64,000 bases of DNA from Enchytraeus crypticus (Eukaryota; Annelida; Clitellata; Enchytraeida; Enchytraeidae). Under the pieces are notes generated by a model, which was not told the DNA's origin, searched no databases, and saw nothing but the letters and a program-made list of their open reading frames with translations. The number at the start of each line of letters is the position of its first letter. Position 1 is the stretch's first letter. The position numbers were made by a program, and so were the translations under genes. Positions 38,970 through 50,499 of this stretch are shown here, piece by piece. Where the stretch lies: the NCBI GenBank assembly GCA_905160935.1, contig CAJHZI010000695.1:491001-555000 (forward strand), in the 5' to 3' direction.

Positions 38970-39899
38970 TTAAAGAGACGTAAAATGAACAAGCTCTAGC
39001 ACTGAAAATTAGAGAATTTGCAAATTAGTGGCATGAAACAATGAAAATCCTCTAATAAAATGCTCAAGTTTCATGCAAAATAATGTTTCATTGACGATTT
39101 AATATTATTCCTGAATGAAACCTTTTGCGTGACACTAGACGGCATGTTATGCAATGCTCGGGTTGTCCTTGAAAGATTTGGCCCTGTTAAACGCTATATT
39201 AAGCTTCTATACGTCTCTTATACTCCTGCCTAGATACATGTAGACAGTCATTTAATGTCGCGAAAGCTGCAACTATCTTATGTTAAATAGAACTACCTTT
39301 CACTGAAATGAATTTGTCAATTATAACGTTATAAAATAGCACACTAAGAGAGCAGGGGATGCCTAGTTAAGACCCACTTAACAAGTAACTACCCAGAATA
39401 AAGAGTAACCGATGCGTGGCGATTTTTGAATTGAGTAGGCCTACGCTACTATTGCGTTATGTTAATTTTAATATTGATGCAATTGCTAAGATCCCTTATA
39501 TTACGTATTATCTTTATTGCATTATCTTGTATTATCTTAGAGAGAGAGAGAGAGAAAGTTTATTGTATTTCAAAATCGCATGCCGTAATAATATTACATA
39601 CTAGTTAATTGTAGTCCAAAATTACACATGAACTCATACTAGAATAAACATTTCATATTACATTATTACAGATGCCAAGCTAAATTTCTCTCGATTGCAT
39701 GCCGGACTTTCTCATTGTGTGCAAGAATGATTGATTGATCCATGACTGAACATAAAACATCAGCAGAAATTCTTAATTCTTGAAAAAATATAATTATTAC
39801 AAACTTTAGAATTAGGGTATTCAAGCAACGATACTTTGCTAGATGGCTTGATTCCTATCTCATTGCTCTCGTTTTCAGAATGGAACTATTCTGGATAAT

Positions 39900-40232
39900 T
39901 TACTGCTATCTGATTGATTGATTGATTCTTTGATTGATTGATTGACTCACTCACTCACTCACTCACTCACTGACTAGCTGACTGACTATCTGACTAACTG
40001 ACTAACTGACTAACTGACTGACTGACTGACTGACTAACTGACTGATTGATTGATTGATTGATTGATTGATAATTTATTGATTGGTTGGTTGGCTGGTTAG
40101 TTGGTTGGTTGGTTGGTTGATTGGTTGATGGATTGATAGATTGGTCGATCGATCGATGGATCGATTAATCGATTGATGGATTGACTGATTGATTGACTGA
40201 TTGATTGACTGATTGATTGATTGATTGTTATG
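39900..40232 (+). repeat. Compound tetranucleotide array (GATT, GACT, GGTT, GATC)
   Basis: Shifts through several related 4-bp units. 38975-39900 before it shows no gene and a short (GA)n at 39540-39556. Confidence 0.9.
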
Positions 40233-40318
40233 TCTACAACAGACAGGCTAAAATCTCAAATAGATCCCCGCGAAGCGAATGCTTTACGGACCTAGATTAC
40301 AACTGCGCATGACACGTT

Positions 40319-40614
40319 TTGGTTTCGATTTATATTTTATTATTAGAACTATTTTTGCGGAGCAGTCTTCAAGACCGAATTCGAAAATTACGCTGTTATG
40401 CGCAGTTTACTGTGGATACTAATAAATTAATAATATGCCTGTCTTCGTTGTACCTAGACGCAATAGTGGAAAAAACTGGTAAACGAATAAAAATTGGAGG
40501 TACTAATGAAAGATTTTCGTTTGCCGATGATCAATGTACGATAGTTTGTTAGAAAAGCGGTGCTAAATAAAATTGTGTACAGTTGAAATATTACTGCATG
40601 AAGTCACCATGATC
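40319..40614 (+). pseudogene. LINE-C reverse transcriptase fragment
   Basis: Open frame reads YLDAIVEKTGKRIKIGG and RFSFADDQCTIV, the reverse transcriptase active-site block (FADD), then stops. It is one of two diverged copies of the same region; the other resumes after the SINE-F. Confidence 0.75.
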
Positions 40615-40890
40615 ATCATCTTCTTCCTTTCTACTTCAATAAATCCAAGTTTAACTAGGGTCAGGATACGATAGACTTTCTCTACTGCTCTATTTCCCAT
40701 ACCATATTATAACATACCAAAACTCTTCCATTCGTTGAATAAATTTTATATCAATTTCTCGAGCTTAGTCTCTCACCAACCGAATTACATTTCTGACATT
40801 GGTTTGGATCGTAGTGCGTTAGCCGCCCTTTACAATATGTGCAGTCAAAGGTTGGTCACTCCTTCAGAAACCCGGATAAAACACGTTTGC
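40615..40890 (+). repeat. SINE-F copy between two LINE-C fragments
   Basis: ATCATCATCTTCTTCC start, TTTAACTAGGGTCAGGATAC, CTCTCACCAACCGAATTACA, GTGCAGTCAAAGGTTGGTCA. Confidence 0.8.
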
Positions 40891-41834
40891 CGATGATCAA
40901 GTGTGATAGTTAGAAGCGGGACTACAGAAAATTGTGGATGGCCTGAAAATTACTGCATGATGTATGAAATAAAATTTAGTATAAAAAAACTGAAGAGAGT
41001 GTCTATAAAAGGAGTATGAGTCAATATAGAAATAAACCGCAAGAAGTTAGAACAAGTACAGAGATTCAGATATTTATGTTACACGATTACAGAGGTGTGA
41101 TAGAGGGAGATATAATACAGACAACTATTGTATGTAGAACTGTTCGAGCAAAAAGATGCCTACAGTAAAAAAGAAGAACTAAATTGAAACGTTTCTTTAA
41201 TTCCCTTACTTTTGACTGATTTTCTGAATTTTGGATCCTGCACCGTTTTTGGATCTTCATTTTGTTCGCCGATTTGATTTTGACTCAATAGTGCTAGATG
41301 TTGTCCTTGATGACTGTAGCACTCTAATTGCTATTATTAACTGTTATTATGAACTACTATCGAAAAGTTAAAGATATCCACGCAGTCAAGGCAATACTCT
41401 GGTACGGAACGCGCTCCTGTATGGTTGTAAAATATTGACGTTAATTTAAGAAAGGTGGTTATTCGAAAACTAGAATCTCTCAAAATGTGGCTTCATTAAC
41501 TAAAGAATGTAACGAAAAAGAAGAATGGAAAAGAAATACGGACTGATAAAATTACGAACTAAATTTCTAAATAGGGTTAATACAAATAGACAATTGATCA
41601 ATGATAAGAATCATAAGGAATAGAAAGAAGAACTGGATGGGTCATGTTCTGGGATAGAATGTGCTACTAAAAGAATAATTTTAGGGAACGAAGGAAAGGA
41701 AAGGGGGTTAGAGGAAGACCAAGACTTGAGATGCTGGATGATTGGATAAGTTATTCGTATGTTGAGATAATGAGAGTAGCAGACAACAGAAATATATGAA
41801 GAAGTTATATGCCATGGACCTGCCAATAGGCAGA
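40886..41834 (+). pseudogene. LINE-C 3' half (thumb and C-terminus), split by a SINE-E
   Basis: 40886-41230 reads GCCGATGATCAAG (ADDQ), then a decayed region with KKTEESV and LEQVQRFRY-like text. After a SINE-E (-) at 41235-41345 the C-terminal part continues: RKKNWMGHVL, RGRPRLEMLDDWISYSYVE and SYMPWTCQ-stop at about 41810-41830. Many stops and frame changes. Confidence 0.75.
41235..41345 (-). repeat. SINE-E copy inside LINE-C
   Basis: GATTTTGACTCAATAGTGCT, AGATGTTGTCCTTGATGACT, GTAGCACTCTAATTGC. Confidence 0.8.
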
Positions 41835-42055
41835 ACACTGTGAGATATGGAGAAGTTATATGCCATGGACCTGCCAATAGACAGAACACTGTGAGAGATG
41901 GAGAAGTTATATGCCATGGACCTGCCAATAGACAGAACACTGTGAGAGATGGAGAAGTTATATGCCATGGACCTGCCAATAGGCAGAACACTGTGAGAGA
42001 TGGAGAAGTTATATGCCATGGACCTGCCAATAGGCAGAACACTTTGAGAGAGATG
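41800..42055 (+). repeat. 51-bp minisatellite made from the LINE-C end
   Basis: Five units of the last LINE-C codons and 3' flank: AGAAGTTATATGCCATGGAC, CTGCCAATAGGCAGAACAC, TGTGAGAGATGG. The 51-bp unit is divisible by three, which makes the 173-codon minus-strand frame seen here. Confidence 0.95.
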
Positions 42056-42589
42056 TGTAAGTGGCTTTTCTCAGTCGATAGCATGAGAATCTGAATACCC
42101 GCCCAAGCTAAACAGTAGAGAATTTTGAACAATGCATGAGCAATGCAATATGCAACATGAGCAACAATGCAATTCTGAACGTGCAGCCGACTTGCATCGC
42201 TGCTTTTACATAATGTACTAGATATAACTGCGTCCTAGAAACGAAATCAAGTCATAACTACCAGAGGGCGAAAATAAGTTTCCGCTGTACATTGTACAGA
42301 ACGTTTAGACCAACAAGACTATGCCTGCTGTTGAATGTGAATCATGAACGACGATAGCACCCATCGCAGACTACAGCCAAAACAATTAACTGAAGGGGAA
42401 GGCAATTCGACCCCTCGTAAAACGACTAGGACTTCCATATTTCGGGGGGAGCCTCTGAAAATGAGAAATATAGAGATCTATAAGGATGGGTTTGAACGGC
42501 CTCGCATAAGTTTTACTATATTCTTTCAGTCTCGACTTTTATTTTTGCCCCTCCTAATAAATTTCTTAAAAGATGGGCTTTGGCATCAT

Positions 42590-44460
42590 GCCTCTAACAG
42601 CTGCAACAGATTTCTTTGGGCACTGTAGTTAGTAAGATGCATTTAACATTACCGTAACGATGTCTTCCCTGCAAGGTTCGCAGAACTCTGTTACAAGCTA
42701 TATGTAGTGGTTGTAAAACATTCCAAGTGGCATAACCATAAATTTCAATGCAATATCTTACACGAGAATATATCATAGAGAGATACAAGTTCCTGCGACA
42801 GGACATTGGTATAAATTCTCTTCGATTAAAGAGTAATCCGTTAGCACTTTTAACAGTTTTTGTAATTTTTTCGATATGATTTTTAAAATATAAATGTTAG
42901 TCAATTTCTACACCAAGGAATTTAATACAATTAACTCTTCAATTTGATTATGGGCCGTAAATAATATAAGATTGTTATCACGTATATACGCTTCGTCATT
43001 GGTAGACAGAAAGAAAACAATATATGCTGATTTAGCTGTATTAATAGTTAAACAATTACTTTGGAACCAGTTACAAATTTTTTTACTTGCCGAATTGGCA
43101 CATGCAAACAAATCTATCAAGTTATTTCCTTTAATAAAGGCATTTGAATCATCAGCAAAAAGTTTTAATGAAATGTCCGGGGACGTATGATGGATATCAT
43201 TGACATATATTAGGAACAGTAAAGGCTCTAATATAGAGCCTTGTGAACTCCAACTGAGATTGGTTTGATGGAAGAAACTGAGTCGCCTATAACTGAATAT
43301 TGCTGTCTATTTGTAAGATACGAGGTTAGCCAACCGAGTGGTACACCTCTTATACCATAATTATTCTAATTTATTTAGGAGGATGTCATGATCGACCGTG
43401 TCAAATGCTTTGCTGAGGTCTAGAGAGAGTCCCAGTGTATGATTTTTATTGCCTTTCTGAGAACGTATCATATTTAAACTACTGAAAATTGGGTCTACTG
43501 TAGAGTGCCCTTTTCTGAAACCAAATTGATTTTCAGAAAGTGTATTATGTCGTTCAAAAAATTCAATAATTCTGTTATATACTAGTCTTTCAAAAAATTT
43601 ACTGAGGTTGTCTAGCAAAGAAATAGGTCTCAAATTTTGTACATCGTCACTTTTTCCTGATTTAAAAACTGGGATAACTTTGGCTGTCTTAAATCTAGTA
43701 GGGAAAACACCAGTAATAAAAGTTCGATTAATTATGTGTGTTAATGGTTCAGCAATAACGCTGAGGATAGTTGTAGAATTTTATTAGATAAGCCATGGAA
43801 TTTTTTCTCGAGTCAAGAAGATTTTTATAATATTCAATTTGAATATTTTTGACGATTCTATCAAGATCTTTTTTATAGGCTTTATAGAATTTCATATCCT
43901 CTTTTTTGCTTGATTGCTTAGCTTAAAAAACTAAAGAATTCTTATGTTTAATTTTTTTCTTTAGTTCATTATTTATCCAACTTTTATCTTTAAATTTCTT
44001 CCTTGAACAGCGTGTTAGGGGCATATTTGCGTTTGAAGCTCCTCAATGGTGTTAATTAAGAAGTCTAACATCCCATCTAAATCAGTCATTAGAAAAATTT
44101 GGGACCAACTAATCTTAGATAAATTATTCTGAAAAGACTCAATGAAGACTCGATGTTTTTCGCGTTTAAAATTCTTCTAAGTGGCCGATCGGCATAAGTG
44201 AGTAACTTTTCTTTGTAAATAATTATAATCAGATTAGCTTAATGGTCAGATATGTCACTGACAATAGTTAAAGATTTAATTAAACTTTGACCATCGCTGG
44301 TTATTCAAAAATTAGAAAAAATATGGTCAAGGTCGATAACTGCATTAAGAAATTCGAAGAATAATTATATAGGACCCATTCTAAGGGAAATATTTTTCTT
44401 AAGGAGGTTATAGAAAGTAGAATGGAATGGACTTTCATTTTGAAGGAAAGCGAAATACAA
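42590..44460 (-). pseudogene. Non-LTR retrotransposon (CR1/Jockey-like) remnant: endonuclease end to reverse transcriptase
   Basis: Reading on the minus strand: about 44460-44240 gives the end of an endonuclease domain (AVIDLDHIFSNF, SLTIVSDIS); 43633-43361 gives the palm (RPISLLDNLSKFFERLVYNR, NQFGFRKGHST, LSLDLSKAFDTVDHDIL); about 43250-43120 gives LEPLLFLIYVNDIHH and the catalytic FADD; 43120-42908 gives NWFQSNCLTINTAKSAY (thumb); 42806-42594 gives YSRVRYCIEIYGYATWNVLQ. Several stops and frame changes make it inactive. The 3' end is missing here; a related 3' end lies at 46640-47995. Confidence 0.9.
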
Positions 44461-44605
44461 GCGGGCTGACCTTACCTTGGAAATGTTAGATGATTTAAAG
44501 ATCCACTCGTATGTGGGCATGGAGAGGAAAACTGCAGAGATACAAGAGTAGAGTCGTTATATACCATGGACCTGCCAGTAGGAGAGAATCACAATATAAT
44601 TTTAA
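44460..44605 (+). repeat. LINE-C 3' end fragment
   Basis: GAGGAAAACTGCAGAGATAC, GTCGTTATATACCATGGACC, TGCCAGTAGGAGAG. Confidence 0.65.
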
Positions 44606-44809
44606 TTAAATTTTATTAATTAAAGCAGTTCACAACATATTGTACTGGCAGAAATCTGCAATACTTTTATATAAGACAATAGCTTTATATAAGTTTTCAA
44701 TATTTTTAAGGACGTTTGAAATGTAATTGAACTAGAAGAAATTATAGAAATTGAAATAACTGTTACATTTCAGTTTAATTTTGCTTGCCTTCTATCATAA
44801 CAAGTACTA

Positions 44810-45240
44810 AGTTAAATTCCAGCAATGATTTCAGGAACTGTTAGTCAATGCTTCGAGGTGCAGAACGCTTCTCATAACATAACGGCACACTGGGTCAGGA
44901 AGCACAGGTGCTTGTTTAAGACTCATTTCCTTCTTCCTCTCCATGGTTATTAGTAATCGTTGCTTTTTGATGGCGCAGCAATTGCAGCCGGCGCGGATTT
45001 AAAATAATAATAATTGTAATAAAGGTTTAAAGTCCTCATACATGGATTATATCAGGGACCTCCCCCAATCACATGTCACCACAAATCTATTCACCCAAAC
45101 GATCTGAAGAAACATGTGCTCAAGAGAAAGAAAAAGATCCTAAACGGTGCCGGTCCGGTGATCAAATAAACAGTCAGGCAAGATGAAAAAATAACCTTCC
45201 ATCACCCTGGGATTTTTTCCTTATCATCTTCTCATCTCAC
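44810..45240 (-). repeat. 5S-derived SINE 3' part, split by a SINE-D
   Basis: 44870-45001 holds the 3' tail in reverse (GGCACACTGGGTCAGGAAGC, CCATGGTTATTAGTAATCGT, GCAGCCGGCGCGGATTTAAA). The next block, AATAACCTTCCATCACCCTG, resumes at about 45189, after the SINE-D insert. Confidence 0.8.
45008..45183 (-). repeat. SINE-D copy nested in the 5S-derived SINE
   Basis: AATAAAGGTTTAAAGTCCTC, TATTCACCCAAACGATC and CCGGTCCGGTGATCAAAT. Confidence 0.82.
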
Positions 45241-45319
45241 ACTACACAAACTCGCACATTCAGCTGGACACACGGCAACAGTCGGGGTCGTACACATATC
45301 GTGATGGTCGACCCCAGGC

Positions 45320-45605
45320 GTTCACAAGGGTTCATAAGGGTCCACAAGGGTTCACAAGGGTCCACAAGGGTCTACTAGAATCTACAAGTGCTTACAAGGG
45401 GTCCACAAGGGTCCACAAGGGTTCACAAGGGTCCACAAGGGTCTACAGGGGTCCACAAGGGTCAACAAGGGTCAAAAATGGTCCAAAATGGTCTACAAGG
45501 GTCTAAAATGGCCCACAAGGCTCCAAAAGGGTCTACAAGGGTTCACAAGGGTTCACAAGGGTCCACAAGGGTCCACAAGGGTCTACAAGAGTCTACAAGC
45601 ACTCC
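45320..45605 (+). repeat. 10-bp minisatellite, about 28 units
   Basis: Unit GGGTCCACAA with T/C variants. Its frame 45388-45615 is an artefact. 45606-46075 shows no gene. Confidence 0.95.
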
Positions 45606-46074
45606 CTTTCAATGAACTGCATTCCATTGTAAAATTTTATTAAGACCAATATAATAAGTGCAAACATTTTGTAATGTTCATGCCAATATTTGCACAAATA
45701 GTGTCTCCCCAGGAATAAATGCAGGGCGCCTCACTGACGTGCGGTGTACGTGTGTAGTAAGAATGCAAGTATATAGATATAATATAATAGGACTGTATGT
45801 CAGTGGACCGTTAACTTAATAGTATTATAGTGGAGCTGCTATGAGCGAATAAAAGAGATTTAGGGCGTCAGTAACTTTAGGCTGCTACCATACAATGCAG
45901 AGGAACTTTAATCTTCAGCTGCGTGACTTTATACCGTCTACTTTCTGCTCTGCTAACGTATGATAAACAACTCTGCAAATTATCTGTATAAGCTCATCTA
46001 CAAGAAAAGGTAAGCATATATCTAATAGCACTATAACAATATTAATTAATATTATTATTTATATTATTTTTTTA

Positions 46075-46205
46075 TTGCCCTGGGCTGTATAAGGCCCTGG
46101 GCTAAAATATGAGATACAAAAGACTTTATTTAATTAAAAGAAAGATGAAAAATATTTAAAATAGTTCCTCTACGCTCTGGGAGGCCGCATTCGCCAACCA
46201 ATGTG
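46075..46205 (+). repeat. Dispersed repeat G
   Basis: CCCTGGGCTGTATAAGGCCC, TAGTTCCTCTACGCTCTGGG, CGCATTCGCCAACCAATGTG; counterpart of 18385-18545. Confidence 0.75.
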
Positions 46206-46639
46206 CCACGAACGCATACAACACATATTATATTATTATTATTATTATTTATTTATCATACGCATGTCACAAACATAGACTTTACAATTATGCACAAACA
46301 GCATCAGCGCATGAACGGAGGAGATAAAGGCCACAAGTGGCACTTACATATTCCGAATTTAAAAGCTGAAGGAAGTAATCATATTAAAATATACACAAAG
46401 GTACATTTAGCAAGTTCAAATATTAAAATGGTTAGGATATTGCACAATTGAACATCATAAACGTGAAAATACAGGCACTTAATTTAAGTTAAACAGATTA
46501 CTTTACACACAGTTGTCATAAATGCAACATATATGACATATTATATTATTATTATTATTATTATTAATATTATTAGTATTATTATTATATCATACATACA
46601 AATAGCGAACATATAAATCAATTAGCTAAAAAAAATTAA

Positions 46640-47230
46640 TTCTTTGAATTCAATGCTATTCAATCGTAAAAAATCTTACCCATTAATTGTCGCTTAATGT
46701 TATTTCACGCACTTATTTATTCACGTATTAGTTATGGTATTGAAATATACGGCAATACTAGTCGATCAATGTTGTATCCATTGCAAGTTGCAATGAATAA
46801 GGTACTAAGAAATCTTCAAGAGCAAAATAAATTTTGCAATGTTAAAGAATTACATCAAAGTTTTAATGTACTTCCTGTTAATCTATTATTTAAATTAGCA
46901 ATTGGTAAACTAATATACAAATATATTCAATCTGATAGCAATAGGACTGCTTTCAATATTAATAAAGATTATTTTGTCAACAGAACTGCCAATCATGAGG
47001 ATGAGACTAGACTGTCACAAACTAACTATTTGTAATTTGATTACAATGTTAAAATTTTTAACTCTATTACTTTTTCTAGTGTTCAAATATGGAATAGTGT
47101 ACCTGATTTCATAAAATCAGCTAAAAATGTACATAATTTTAGTATCCTATATAAATCATTTTTATTCAAGAACTGGTAAGCTATTCTGATAGAAGCAAAA
47201 ATGACTAAAGTATTTATATGTATATATATG

Positions 47231-47261
<31 letters not shown>

Positions 47262-47995
47262 ATATGTGTGTATATATGTATGTATATGTGTGTATATGTA
47301 TGTATATGTATATATATATATATGTATGTGTATATGTGTATATATGTATGTATATATGTGTATGTATATATGTATGTATATATGTGTGTGTATATGTGTG
47401 TATATGTGTATATATATGTATTTCTGAATTTCTTGGTATGGATTGCAATGCATGTTTATTTTAAGTTGATTACTGATTAGCTATATAACTAAAACAAACG
47501 TACGTAATATTTTAAGATTTTGTATATGCTGGTGTTTTAAATTTTATTCATGAATAGGTTGTAGTGTATTAAGATACTTTTTCCTGCTAATGTGTAGGGG
47601 TATTTTGAAGTAAGTAATATTAGGCTTAGATTGAATGTCTTGATTGCTATAAACGTTTAACTGCTTTATATGATTTTAATTTGCTATATAGGGCACATGT
47701 TGGTGCCTTCGTGGCCTTTGTGTCCTTTTCACTTTGTCTCCCTGTATTTCTGGTGTGCGGTTTTACCGGAGTGGGATGGACGTGATTCAATTCTATTCAA
47801 AGCACTTTCCCTTACCATATCGGCGACTAGCTAGATAGAGTAGTGCTCTCACTAGGGATCGATTGAATGGTATTGGGATTGCTTTAATTTTGCATCATTG
47901 ATTATGTTGTAATCTTGCACTTATTTCTCTTTTTGTACACTTTGTATATATGTGACTTCACACTGATGTTTGTTGTCGAAATAAACATATGTCTC
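46640..47995 (+). mobile_element. 3' end of a CR1/Jockey-like LINE with intact-looking 3' UTR
   Basis: Coding end at 46697-47179: ALIYSRISYGIEIYG, FNVLPVNLLFKLAIGKLIYK, then, after one in-frame TAA (47033-47035), VQIWNSVPDFIKSAKNVH and the true stop at 47177. This is the conserved C-terminus after the reverse transcriptase. The 3' UTR contains a (TATG)n tract (47216-47420) and runs to GTCGAAATAAACATATG, then (TC)n. It aligns at the protein level with 42594-42806 of the minus-strand LINE. The 5' part is missing, as usual for LINE insertions. Confidence 0.85.
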
Positions 47996-48639
47996 TCTCT
48001 CTCTCTACTGAGTTAAACGAGTTCTTAGTTAAAGCAAGAATGGACATGTGTAGATGTGTAGGCACGATTGGCGTATCTCTCTGAATGACTTGACACTGTG
48101 TCTAGATATAAAATTCCTCATCATATTTTGAATAGAGAAATGAGCAATCTTTAACGAAATATTTTAATATATTTATTATAAATTGATTTTTCGTTAGATC
48201 GTTTTCTTCTGCTGCCAGAACGATGCTTGATTAAATAATCATAAATATTAATAATAAATATTATTAAAATTACATATAATATTAATTATAAATATTATTA
48301 GTATTTGAAAATCTACTTATTTCGTTCCTTCCAGAAACCAGATAATACATCAAACTACAAACAGGGGCAGAAACATTATCTCCGAGCGAAATCTTAATAA
48401 CTTCAATAACACTCCGAATATTTTACTACATTTTTGGAGCTTCTAGAGGAGGAAGTTTTGTATATATCCTGCAAATGTGGTGAAAATATGTTCAGTAGTA
48501 ACGAAATTAGAGCGTTTCTACGAGAAAAGTGCTAAAATCAATTTAGCACTTTTAAAATGATTAAAAAGCATTTAAAAAGCATTTATTTTTATTTGTTTTA
48601 TGTTTTAATAAATTTTAGCCTGGATCTAAGTACCTTGTC

Positions 48640-48705
48640 ACCTTTTACGACATCGTGCAGTCTACCGTTGGTCTATTCTTCAGCAATCCGGACACAACAC
48701 GGGTA
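48640..48705 (+). repeat. SINE-F 3' fragment upstream of gene 3
   Basis: TACGACATCGTGCAGTCTAC, CGTTGGTCTATTCTTCAGC, CCGGACACAACACGGG follow the SINE-F end. Its edges look like splice sites (TTTTAG before, GTAAAA after) by chance. Confidence 0.7.
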
Positions 48706-48815
48706 AAATACATTAAACTATAATACCATTAAAAATATGAAATTGAAGTCTACCCTGATCTCATTGCCTATCCGTAATTAGATTAAAACTATACGTGAAT
48801 GTTTAAATGTAGATA

Positions 48816-50454
48816 ATGGCCACTCAAGACAAGCAGATACTATTGAAAGAGACGGGGGAGATAAATTGGAGTAAAATCGAGAGTTCCGCGAGGTCACAGA
48901 TAAAGATGGGATTTTTGATTGTCTCCACGCAATTAGCCATGTCAACGATTCCCAATCCCTTCTCACTAGGAATGTGCTGCGGAGCATTGGTAAGCTTTGT
49001 ATTTCAGAAAATTCTTAGAAAATTACATATTTTATGTCGAAGATTGTTAAATAGTCTCAGAAAATTAAATATTGTATGCCATACTTGTCGAAGGTGGTTG
49101 CCAGATAGTGTTCTGAAATACGTACGTGACAATTTCTCTAAAGTTGAACCAAGTGGCAGGTCCAAGGTACATATTCGTACTCAGAGTCTGCTATCTCGCT
49201 CTGCAGAATGCACTCCATAGATCTACCAGTTATTCCCTCAACAAAATGTTATTACTTCAGAATTACAACAAAATGTCAGTACTTCGATATCTCTAATTTT
49301 CTAATATGCAATATGCACTGATTGCAGTGCTGGCTTTAAATATGCGCAACAATTACAAGCTATTATCCCAACTGATTTTCAGCTAGTTGCCCCAAAATCC
49401 GATAGAATGTAAGATAAGTAAAAACCGATCATCATCATCATCATCATCATCTTCCCTTAAATCCCAGTTTAGCCAGGGTCGGGATACGAATAGACTTTCT
49501 CCAGTCCTCCCTGTCCCACATCATATCATCAGTCAATCCCCTATATATAAAAACCGATAAATATAAAATAAAAAACCGATAAATATAAAATAAAAAACCG
49601 ATGAATATAAAATAAAAAACCGATAAATATAAAATAAAAAACCGATAAATATAAAATAAAAAACTGATAAATATAAAGTAAATAAAAAAACCGATAAATA
49701 TAAGATACATAAAAACCGACAAATATGAGTCAATAAACGGTTCAAGATTTCATGAAATTATGCATTTAGAATCTGTCGTCTCAATTAATAATCATATAAA
49801 TATTGAAATTAGAAACGATTTATTGTTCAACCCCTGGTTACTGAATGATATTGTAGATCTGTACCAGTCATATTTATCTCTCCAGTGTTCTTCGAAGAAG
49901 TAGGTACTAGGTGTATATTCATACTAACAGTCTGGTGTCTCCGTGAAGAGCAATCCATGCATCAATTAGTTAATCCCTATATAAGATTATATACATGTAC
50001 GGTATATACCTTTTTACGTATCTGTGGTAGAGTAAAGTGAACACGCATCATAGTGAAATAATCAACTATGTTAATATCTATCACTTTTAATACCACATGT
50101 TTAAACCGTTAGGCAATTTAGTCCATTTTCCGTATAACCAGTCCAGTGAATGTCCGATAGTTTACTCTCAGATTAGCACGGCTGGGTTTCGAACCCACGA
50201 GGGTTAAATTCACCTCAGGATCTGTCAGAGTCTTGTCCACTCGTGCACAGAAAGTACAAAAATACAATATGCGGTAAATAAGTACTGTACTTCAAGTGAT
50301 TTAGCGATGTTTAGTCAATCAATATCATAGGCTATCATTCTATAGCCCAGTACATGTTTCTCTTCTTTCTGTTCAGTTGATCGTTTCTGGTTTGGTGGGA
50401 AATATCGCCTCGAGTAAAGAGTCAAGAAGATGGGTATTGAACTGTTCCTATTTA

Positions 50455-50499
<45 letters not shown>

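Noticed and set aside
41611..42132. 173-codon minus-strand frame with [17 protein letters not shown] repeats
   Set aside because: Antisense of the 51-bp LINE-derived minisatellite; the unit length is divisible by three.
45388..45615. 75-codon frame rich in KGPQGSTRVH
   Set aside because: Translation of the 10-bp minisatellite.
47083..47480. Several overlapping frames of 69-121 codons on both strands
   Set aside because: All are translations of the TATG/TGTA microsatellite in the LINE 3' UTR.
48619..48702. Exon-like segment upstream of gene 3 (TTTTAG ... GTAAAA, open in frame)
   Set aside because: Most of it matches the 3' end of the SINE-F family at 60310-60400, and genes 2 and 3 already have equal first exons.
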